Shown piece by piece: positions 6,922 through 12,144 of a stretch of DNA of 39,628 nt. A program made the position numbers and the translations under genes. The first letter of the stretch is position 1, and every line of letters starts with the position of its first letter. The notes under the pieces were generated by a model, which saw nothing but the letters and a program-made list of their open reading frames with translations, made no database searches and was not told the origin of the DNA. The stretch is from a virus, in IMG/VR virus record IMGVR_UViG_3300021425_000074, positions 1-39,628 of that record, one strand, 5' to 3'.

Positions 6922-7239
6922 GGGAATATGGGAATGGTCCGTTCGCCCATATAAAACTTAGTAGGAACGCAACGTCTTGGACACGCAGACGTTAAAGCGA
7001 GGTCCAGATGGCCCTGCCCGAGAGGTTTTGAACCCTCAGTCATAGAGAGTACTATGTTAAAGGGGAGGTAAGCGCTGGCGTTACTATATGTGACGGGGAG
7101 TAGGTGGAAGCCCTACATTAACAAAAGGAGAACGCACCCAGCAATTATATACTGGCACTGCTAAATTTAAGGTTGGTCGCTCAATAGACTCGCGAGGGGA
7201 CAACGGTGATCCCCTCATCACTTTCCGGAGTAACAAAAA
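6922..7239 (+). ncRNA. Putative structured non-coding RNA / long leader
   Basis: The interval 6869-7239 carries no convincing coding sequence on either strand; the only ORFs are short with no ribosome site. It is visibly richer in G and C than its surroundings. Perfect local stems: ATATGGG 6926-6932 with CCCATAT 6946-6952; AACGTC 6971-6976 with GACGTT 6988-6993; CATAG 7041-7045 with CTATG 7052-7056; GTAGG 7100-7104 with CCTAC 7112-7116; GAGGGGA 7194-7200 with TCCCCTC 7210-7216. The loop of the second stem can pair with 7002-7006 to form a pseudoknot. A late promoter box lies just upstream. It could be a free RNA or a long 5' leader of the 7240 gene. Confidence 0.5.
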
Positions 7240-7452
7240 ATGATAGGGATACTTTTATTAGCAACAATCATTGGAATCAATGAACGAGAATTTTTAGACG
7301 AAAAACTGAAGTGGAATGCAGAAGGATATAACTGGTGGAAACAGATTGAATGTCGTGCCCCAGATCCAAATGCTAAATCCATGCCTATCACGACACCGAT
7401 TGGAAACCAATACGTATGTTACAAACAAGCAATAAGACCGAAAAATCAGTAA
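7240..7452 (+). CDS. Small protein with N-terminal hydrophobic segment
   Basis: A 70-aa protein. The first 12 residues (MIGILLLATIIG) are hydrophobic like a short signal or anchor, followed by a polar region with two cysteines (ECRAP and YVCYK) that could form a disulfide if exported. GGAG at 7227-7230 gives a ribosome site nine bases before the ATG, just after the 7194-7216 hairpin, so initiation may be structure-sensitive. It may act at the host envelope; this is inference. No family is recognised. Confidence 0.6.
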   Translation: MIGILLLATIIGINEREFLDEKLKWNAEGYNWWKQIECRAPDPNAKSMPITTPIGNQYVCYKQAIRPKNQ

Positions 7453-7586
7453 AATTATTTGATCTTTTAATTATCTGCCCATTTGCTTGGGTGATATCAC
7501 AAGCAGGACTCAATGGCAATCTTTTGTGGGTTGCTATTGGGTATGTTTTGTTTGCTCAATATGCATTTATAAGAAGGGAATGGTAA
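7416..7586 (+). CDS. Small two-helix membrane protein (56 aa)
   Basis: This frame starts inside the preceding gene (37-base overlap) and runs 56 codons to a TAA that overlaps the next ATG. It has two hydrophobic stretches, LFDLLIICPFAWVIS and LLWVAIGYVLFAQYAF, separated by a short AGLNGN turn, and a basic C-terminus (IRREW). This is the pattern of a helical-hairpin inner-membrane protein. It could be a membrane-active phage peptide (holin-like or superinfection-related). There is no direct sequence evidence for either. Start choice: only ATG ahead of the first helix. Confidence 0.6.
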   Translation: MLQTSNKTEKSVKLFDLLIICPFAWVISQAGLNGNLLWVAIGYVLFAQYAFIRREW

Positions 7587-7852
7587 TGTCTGACGATGAT
7601 ATCTTTGATTTTGGATTCACTGCTGTAGATGAAACTGAATTAAAAGCAGTTCAACAAACTCAGGCACTTGCACAAGATGCTGAACAAGCAGCATTAGGTA
7701 ATCAAGAAAAACTTGACAAGTTATATAATGCTATTCAACCTCTGCTAGCAAATCTTAAAAAGAATCCAGAAAAAGAATACATTTTGTGGCCTAATCGAAT
7801 CGAAAAGGTCGATCAGTTTGAAGATTATTTAAGAAAAATCTACAAATCATAA
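7586..7852 (+). CDS. Conserved-type acidic phage protein, unknown
   Basis: The true start is the ATG at 7586 (MSDDDIFDFGFTAVDETEL). The frame is open further upstream, but AAGAAGG lies at the right distance from 7586, and the upstream part overlaps the membrane peptide. The 88-aa product has an acidic N-terminus, a helix with many Q/A/L residues, then KKNPEKEYILWPNRIEK and a basic tail. I recall proteins of this layout in marine T4-like phages, where they are unannotated. It is soluble, probably helical. Function unknown. Confidence 0.7.
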   Translation: MSDDDIFDFGFTAVDETELKAVQQTQALAQDAEQAALGNQEKLDKLYNAIQPLLANLKKNPEKEYILWPNRIEKVDQFEDYLRKIYKS

Positions 7853-7860
7853 AAAAAAGC

Positions 7861-7889
7861 TTTACTTCTTTCTAAAAGTATGATATAAT
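7861..7889 (+). promoter_or_regulatory. Sigma70-like promoter P3
   Basis: -35 TTTACT 7861-7866, 17-bp spacer, -10 TATAAT 7884-7889, extended TG, A-tract directly upstream. It drives the 7922-9707 gene string. Confidence 0.82.
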
Positions 7890-7921
7890 ATATGTAGAGA
7901 TAATCTTTGAGGAGTTATATT

Positions 7922-8266
7922 ATGTCTAAGCAAGTTGAAATGTTCGAGTTTGATTCTGCTACTCAATCTGCGATTAATGCAGCAAACCTTAAAAATCACA
8001 TTGATTGCATCAACGAAAAAGCACAAGCGGAAATGGATACAAATCCTGGATTGTGGATTTCAAAAATCACCAATGATGTTTCACATTGGGCAGGATATGG
8101 TGTTTACACACCTGATCAGTTTGATTTCTATATGGATTATATTGCTCTCCATGACTTCATTGCCGAAGAGACATCAAAGTTTACAGCAACATATATTCTT
8201 GAAGGTTGCACAACCTGCGAAGAACTTGACGAACGTTATCAATCGTATTGTAGAGGAGTTATATAA
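7922..8266 (+). CDS. Unassigned protein (114 aa)
   Basis: Starts at ATG 7922 (MSKQVEMFEF) after GAGGAG. An in-frame ATG at 7907 lies before this ribosome site and is rejected. The protein is acidic, with a tryptophan/tyrosine-rich middle (LWISKITNDVSHWAGYG) and a GCTTCEELDERY segment holding two of its three cysteines. It is most likely a small all-alpha protein. Its last base overlaps the next ATG. It is the first gene downstream of P3, consistent with early expression. No family is recognised. Confidence 0.65.
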   Translation: MSKQVEMFEFDSATQSAINAANLKNHIDCINEKAQAEMDTNPGLWISKITNDVSHWAGYGVYTPDQFDFYMDYIALHDFIAEETSKFTATYILEGCTTCEELDERYQSYCRGVI

Positions 8267-8508
8267 TGGCACAAATGAATATCACTAAAGAGATGACACA
8301 AAAACAACGTTTAGCAGTTATCCGTCGTCATTCTAAAAAGTTTGCTAAAAAACTTGCACGAAACCAACGTGTTCGTAAGACTGAAACTCAATCATACATG
8401 TATGACAATACTAACATTAATGCTTGGACAGATGCTCCACAGTATGCTGAAAAGTATTATGGTGATCGTATGCGCGATACAGTAAATTATGATAAGGAGT
8501 GGGACTAA
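8266..8508 (+). CDS. Small basic protein (80 aa)
   Basis: The N-terminal 45 residues are strongly basic (QRLAVIRRHSKKFAKKLARN), and the C-terminal half is acidic and aromatic (YYGDRMRDTVNYDKEWD). The basic helix may bind nucleic acid or an acidic surface of host RNA polymerase. This is inference from charge only. It is coupled to its neighbours by a shared base upstream and TAATG downstream. GAGGAG lies ahead of the ATG. Confidence 0.65.
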   Translation: MAQMNITKEMTQKQRLAVIRRHSKKFAKKLARNQRVRKTETQSYMYDNTNINAWTDAPQYAEKYYGDRMRDTVNYDKEWD

Positions 8509-8600
8509 TGTGGGGATTCTTATTCGGCGTTGTTGTGACTGGACTGATTGTATATTTTCGTCCAGATATTGTCAGTAGTTTTATGAGTTGTGTATTATGA
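8508..8600 (+). CDS. Single-span membrane peptide (30 aa)
   Basis: A 30-codon frame coupled by TAATG upstream and ATGA downstream. The peptide MWGFLFGVVVTGLIVYF is one clear transmembrane helix with a short RPDIVSS tail. The two-sided coupling and the AAGGAG in the preceding gene's end support real translation despite the size. It could be a membrane anchor or a toxin-like or lysis-timing peptide; none is shown. Confidence 0.5.
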   Translation: MWGFLFGVVVTGLIVYFRPDIVSSFMSCVL

Positions 8601-8788
8601 TTCCAGATATGTCAAGTGACCGAATTCTTGCATATAGAATATTCCAAGGTGAATTGGAAAAGTTAAGTCTTAAAAAACTTCCTGTTGATAATACCAAACC
8701 AGATCACTTATCAGCAACAGAATATTTTGTTATGGAATATCTTAAGAAAAGGATTGTAGATATGGAAAAAAAGGGGCATATTAAATGA
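8597..8788 (+). CDS. Small protein (63 aa), unknown
   Basis: Start taken at ATG 8597 (MIPDMSSDRIL), which overlaps the stop of the membrane peptide (ATGA). A TTG at 8588 in the same frame is less likely. The product is helical and of mixed charge, with SATEYFVMEYLKKRIVDMEKKG as a probable amphipathic helix. It overlaps the next gene by four bases. Function unknown. Confidence 0.6.
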   Translation: MIPDMSSDRILAYRIFQGELEKLSLKKLPVDNTKPDHLSATEYFVMEYLKKRIVDMEKKGHIK

Positions 8789-9123
8789 CGATGCATCTGG
8801 TTAGAGGAATGACCTCGCTCAATACTCGTAAACGTAAATCAGGCAAAAAGACGGAAGCGATTCGTGAAGAAGAACGCAAGATGGCGAAGTTGCTGAAGAA
8901 GGTTGGATATGCAAAAACAAACTACAGAGTGTCTATACCTGACTATCACGTCGAAAGAGTTGCACCTACATCAGATTTTGTTGGTAATGGGTTTAAGAGA
9001 GTTGCGAAACAATATACTGGCGATGAACTGGCAGGGATCGGTACACTGCATAAAAGTAATATGGTTCCAGTTCGTAAAGATAGCAATGATGCTAAAGAGA
9101 TAGCAAGAATGAGGAGAGGGTAA
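8785..9123 (+). CDS. Basic protein (112 aa), marine-phage type
   Basis: A 112-aa, very basic protein. Residues 12-45 are lysine/arginine-rich with a helix (TEAIREEERKMAKLLKK). The second half ends with YTGDELAGIGTLHKSNMVPV and a terminal ARMRRG. I recall this GxxTMHKSNxVPV...MRR ending in small proteins of marine podo- and myophages, all without known function. The basic N-terminus may bind nucleic acid; this is inference. It is coupled to both neighbours (four-base and one-base overlaps). Confidence 0.65.
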   Translation: MTMHLVRGMTSLNTRKRKSGKKTEAIREEERKMAKLLKKVGYAKTNYRVSIPDYHVERVAPTSDFVGNGFKRVAKQYTGDELAGIGTLHKSNMVPVRKDSNDAKEIARMRRG

Positions 9124-9707
9124 TGCCAAATCATGTTACTACAACTGTTCGTTTTGAAGGTTTGAACGAAGCAGCAATTTTAAGATTAAATGAATTATAT
9201 GCAAACGTTCGAGAGGATCAAGACTATAAATGGTTTTCTGATATGTTCGTTTCAAAAGAAACACCATATGAAATGCTTGAAACTCGATCTTGGAATGTAG
9301 ATAATACTGGTGCCAAGTGGAACTACTTTGATGACATGGATAATGATCAGTTTCAAATTACTTCTGCATGGGATAGTCCGTCCGAAGGTATCAAAAAAGT
9401 CATTGACGAATTATATGATGTCTGTAACAATTTCTTGACCATATCAACTTATGAAGATGAGTTTCCTAATTTTATTGGGATACAGATATGGAAAGGTAAT
9501 AAACTTATTGAAGATGAGTTGATTCTTTGGGAAAATATTATTGAACGTGCTCAAGATAAGTTTCCTGAACTTGACGGTCAGTGGGATGAAGAAGAAGGTA
9601 ATTGGAAAACAGAAGATGCACAAGACTTCTGGGATGATATCCAGTGGGAGTTTTATAATGATTTACTTGATGATATAGAACAAGAAACTCGAGAAATATT
9701 AAATTAA
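9123..9707 (+). CDS. DUF1281/YubB-like protein
   Basis: A 194-aa, very acidic protein that begins MPNHVTTTVRFEG. It continues with a NTGAKWNYFDDMD region and ITSAWDSPSEGI. This series is typical of the DUF1281 (YubB ferredoxin-like) family found on plasmids and phages, whose biochemical role is not established. The C-terminal 60 residues are rich in D/E/W and are probably an extension. It is the last gene of the P3 unit. Family call is from memory of the N-terminal motif. Confidence 0.65.
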   Translation: MPNHVTTTVRFEGLNEAAILRLNELYANVREDQDYKWFSDMFVSKETPYEMLETRSWNVDNTGAKWNYFDDMDNDQFQITSAWDSPSEGIKKVIDELYDVCNNFLTISTYEDEFPNFIGIQIWKGNKLIEDELILWENIIERAQDKFPELDGQWDEEEGNWKTEDAQDFWDDIQWEFYNDLLDDIEQETREILN

Positions 9708-9730
9708 TTTAAAAAAAACGAAATTAATGC

Positions 9731-9759
9731 TTTACTTCCATATAAAAGTATGATATAAT
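9731..9759 (+). promoter_or_regulatory. Sigma70-like promoter P4
   Basis: -35 TTTACT 9731-9736, 17-bp spacer, -10 TATAAT 9754-9759, extended TG. It precedes the 372-aa gene and gp33. Confidence 0.82.
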
Positions 9760-9793
9760 ATATGGAGAGAGTCATATTTCATAGGAGTTAATC

Positions 9794-10912
9794 ATGGCAG
9801 TTCGTAAAAAGAAAAAAGTTGTAGCACGTCGTTCTGGAGTAACAGGAGCACCTTTTGCTAAAGGACTTGATGCTGTTCATTCATTTTTTCATACGGAAGT
9901 AGAGCGCAAAGATTTGATCAGTTCGTTCAAGTCTTATGCTAAGACACAGTTGAGTAAGGAGCAGATGAAGTATCTTAATGCTGTTCCTGACTACAAGTTC
10001 ACTATGGCAACTTGGCACTGTGCAACTGCAGCGTTCCTGATTAACTCTAATGAGAGCAATGAACGTGTAGATTATTGGAAAGGTAAACTGCACGGTTATA
10101 TACATCAACTCATTACCATAGGAAAAGAACTATGGTTTGAGAAAGAATCTCAAAGAAAAGATTCTGATCGTATAGTTTCATTGTCTCCGATGCAGAGATT
10201 GCAAAATAAAATATCTAACACTATCATGCAAGATTTGTTAGATCTAGAAGATTCTTGGATGGAGGGTGAAAAAACTTCTCTAGATATATATGCTCTATTC
10301 AAGAAACATGGACTGGGTGCTTCTGCAACAAAACCAGTTCGTGAGGTGATTGAGGGATGGTTACTTGATTATTCAGATGCCTACAACAAGTCGTGTCCTG
10401 ATGCCGTTGAAGGTTACTCTTTCTTGAAAAGACCTGAACTCAATCGCCGACTTAAAGTATGTGAAAGTATGATCGCCGATCTTGATCGTATTACTTCTGC
10501 TGCTAAAGCAACTCGGAAGACTAAAGTAAAAGCACCGAAGACTGCTGATAGGCAAGTTCGTCATGTTAAGTACAAGACTCAAGATAACGACTTCAAGTTG
10601 GTTTCTATACCTCCTATTCAGATAGTCGGTAAGATTCGTTTGTATGTGTTCAACACTAAAACTAAACAGATCACCGAGTATCTTACTCAGTCTGCTCAAG
10701 GATTTGAGATTAGTGGTTCAACGATTAAAAACTTCGATGGTGTAAACAGTCGCATAGTTAAACTTCGGAAACCAGATGAGTTTCTTGGTATCGTCTTGAA
10801 AAAGACTCCTAATCAGATCGGCAAAGCATGGTCTGAACTAACTACTAAATCTTCTATTCCTAATGGAAGAATCAACAAAGATACAATCATATTGAAAGCA
10901 TTCGATAAATGA
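9794..10912 (+). CDS. Unassigned 372-aa basic protein
   Basis: Starts at ATG 9794 after AGGAG. The N-terminus is a basic patch (VRKKKKVVARR). A helical part follows (residues 20-250), and a lysine-rich linker near residue 240 (AAKATRKTKVKAPK) leads to a C-terminal beta-rich domain (IRLYVFNTKTKQITEYL, FEISGSTIKNFD). It is probably a nucleic-acid-binding early protein. It sits just upstream of gp33 with a four-base overlap and shares promoter P4. I do not recognise the family; T4 has no obvious equivalent at this place. Confidence 0.7.
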   Translation: MAVRKKKKVVARRSGVTGAPFAKGLDAVHSFFHTEVERKDLISSFKSYAKTQLSKEQMKYLNAVPDYKFTMATWHCATAAFLINSNESNERVDYWKGKLHGYIHQLITIGKELWFEKESQRKDSDRIVSLSPMQRLQNKISNTIMQDLLDLEDSWMEGEKTSLDIYALFKKHGLGASATKPVREVIEGWLLDYSDAYNKSCPDAVEGYSFLKRPELNRRLKVCESMIADLDRITSAAKATRKTKVKAPKTADRQVRHVKYKTQDNDFKLVSIPPIQIVGKIRLYVFNTKTKQITEYLTQSAQGFEISGSTIKNFDGVNSRIVKLRKPDEFLGIVLKKTPNQIGKAWSELTTKSSIPNGRINKDTIILKAFDK

Positions 10913-11157
10913 GTAATCAGGTAGAAGAAAACTTTTTAAACAAAAGCAGATTTTCAAAACTCGTAGAACACGAGGTCGTTGAAAAGTCAATAGGATATAT
11001 GGAAGCAATCCTATTGTTATGTGAGAAAAACGATATTGACCCAGAAGACGTCAAGAAGTTTATCTCACCAATCATAAAAGATAAGTTAGAGGCAGAAGCA
11101 ATGGGTCTCAACTTCCTTCCGCAAACTAATACCATTGATTCAGCATTATTTGAATAA
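10909..11157 (+). CDS. gp33: gp33-like late transcription co-activator
   Basis: An 82-aa acidic helical protein of the T4 gp33 type. gp33 binds the beta-flap of host RNA polymerase and, with the sigma-like gp55 and the sliding clamp gp45, activates late promoters. Recognisable segments are LVEHEVVEKSIGYMEAILLL, then DIDPEDVKKFISP and IKDKLEAEAMGLNFLP. T4 gp33 is 112 aa; marine versions are shorter at the N-terminus. The position immediately before gp32 matches the T4 gene order 33-59-32. Its presence supports the TATAAATA late boxes found in this window. Confidence 0.8.
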   Translation: MSNQVEENFLNKSRFSKLVEHEVVEKSIGYMEAILLLCEKNDIDPEDVKKFISPIIKDKLEAEAMGLNFLPQTNTIDSALFE

Positions 11158-11163
11158 AAGTGG

Positions 11164-11171
11164 TATAAATA
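11164..11171 (+). promoter_or_regulatory. T4-type late promoter box ahead of gp32
   Basis: An exact TATAAATA located three bases upstream of the -35 of promoter P5. It would give gp32 late expression in addition to the sigma70-like promoter. Confidence 0.6.
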
Positions 11172-11173
11172 AC

Positions 11174-11202
11174 TTTACATTACAGTGTAAATATGATATA
11201 AT
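11174..11202 (+). promoter_or_regulatory. Sigma70-like promoter P5 (gp32)
   Basis: -35 TTTACA 11174-11179, 17-bp spacer, -10 TATAAT 11197-11202, extended TG. Slightly different -35 from P2-P4 (A instead of T at the last base), nearer to consensus TTGACA. Confidence 0.8.
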
Positions 11203-11240
11203 AATACAGCAATATTTCAGTACATACAAAGGATAAATAT

Positions 11241-12143
11241 ATGTCATTCGAAAACTTAAAACGCAATCGCGATCAAATCTCAAAACTCGTACAAGCAGCA
11301 GAACAAGCAGGGGGTGGGACTACTGAAAAGAAGTCTTATGCCGATGAACGTATCTGGAAACCAACTGTTGATAAAGCAGGTAATGGTTATGCCGTACTAC
11401 GATTCTTGCCAGCAGCAGAAGGACAAGACCTTCCGTGGGTACGTTATTGGGATCATGGATTCAAAGGTCCAACTGGTCAGTGGTATATTGAGAACTCTCT
11501 TACTTCTATTGGTCAACCAGATCCAGTCGGTGAACTGAACAGTCGCCTATGGAACTCTGGCGTTGATGCGGATAAAGAAACTGCACGTGCACAAAAACGT
11601 CGTCTACACTATGTGACGAATGTGCTAGTTGTTTCTGATCCTTCTGCACCTCACAATGAAGGTAAGGTTATGCTTTACAAGTTCGGTAAGAAGATCTTTG
11701 ATAAATTGATGGATGTTATGCAACCATCGTTTGCCGATGAAACACCTGTAAACCCATTTGATATGTGGGAAGGTGCCGACTTCAAATTGAAGATTCGAAA
11801 TGTAGAGGGATATCGTAACTACGATAAGTCTGAGTTCGCTAGTTCATCACCACTAATGGAAGGCGACGATTCTAAACTTGAATCTGTCTTTAATAGTTTG
11901 CATGATCTGAGTGAATTCAACGATCCTAAGAACTATAAGTCTTATGATGAACTAAAAGCAAAGTTGATGCGTGTTCTTGGTGAACAGGAACAGATGGGTG
12001 CACCTACTATGGCGCAGGAATCTATGATGAATGAACCTGTAGCAACACCTATGCCAACTCCTGTTCAGGAACCAATCACTGCTGATACTATGGATGGTGA
12101 CGATACTATGTCTTATTTTGCTAAGTTGGCAAACGAAGACTAA
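11241..12143 (+). CDS. gp32: gp32 single-stranded DNA-binding protein
   Basis: A 300-aa protein, the same length as T4 gp32 (301 aa). The basic N-terminal segment (LKRNRDQISKLVQ) is the cooperativity domain. The OB-fold core shows WVRYWDHGFKGPTGQWYIENS, LHYVTNVLVVSDPSAPHNEG, KVMLYKFGKKIFDKLMDVM and WEGADFKLKIRNVEGYRNYDKSEF. The acidic tip MDGDDTMSYFAKLANED is the protein-interaction tail. The protein has no cysteine, so the zinc site of T4 gp32 (H64, C77, C87, C90) is absent. gp32 coats ssDNA during replication, recombination and repair and, in T4, represses its own translation. The stop is one base from the stop of the convergent tape-measure gene. Confidence 0.93.
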   Translation: MSFENLKRNRDQISKLVQAAEQAGGGTTEKKSYADERIWKPTVDKAGNGYAVLRFLPAAEGQDLPWVRYWDHGFKGPTGQWYIENSLTSIGQPDPVGELNSRLWNSGVDADKETARAQKRRLHYVTNVLVVSDPSAPHNEGKVMLYKFGKKIFDKLMDVMQPSFADETPVNPFDMWEGADFKLKIRNVEGYRNYDKSEFASSSPLMEGDDSKLESVFNSLHDLSEFNDPKNYKSYDELKAKLMRVLGEQEQMGAPTMAQESMMNEPVATPMPTPVQEPITADTMDGDDTMSYFAKLANED

Positions 12144-12144
12144 G

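Noticed and set aside
6840-7043. Leftward ORF across the non-coding block
   Set aside because: It opposes all neighbours, has no ribosome site, and covers the stems symmetrically, as expected of a shadow of a structured RNA.
6926-7080. Several tiny ORFs (5-8 codons) in the non-coding block, such as MGMVRSPI
   Set aside because: Too short for evidence of coding and lacking ribosome sites; could matter only as leader peptides, which cannot be shown here.
6922-7239. tRNA, tmRNA or group I intron
   Set aside because: No cloverleaf with a TTCRA loop, no intron core motifs (P/Q/R/S) and no split gene around it.
7487-7585. N-terminal extension of the 88-aa acidic protein
   Set aside because: The added sequence overlaps a well-formed membrane peptide frame, and the ribosome site fits the ATG at 7586.
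8588-8600. TTG start at 8588 for the 63-aa gene
   Set aside because: ATG at 8597 overlaps the upstream stop (ATGA), the coupling used by its neighbours, and needs no rare start.
9728-9759. T4 MotA-type middle promoter (TGCTTTA box)
   Set aside because: The TGCTTTA is present only here in full, and the distance to TATAAT (19 bases) is too long for a MotA box. The same region fits a sigma70-like -35 with a 17-bp spacer in all five copies.
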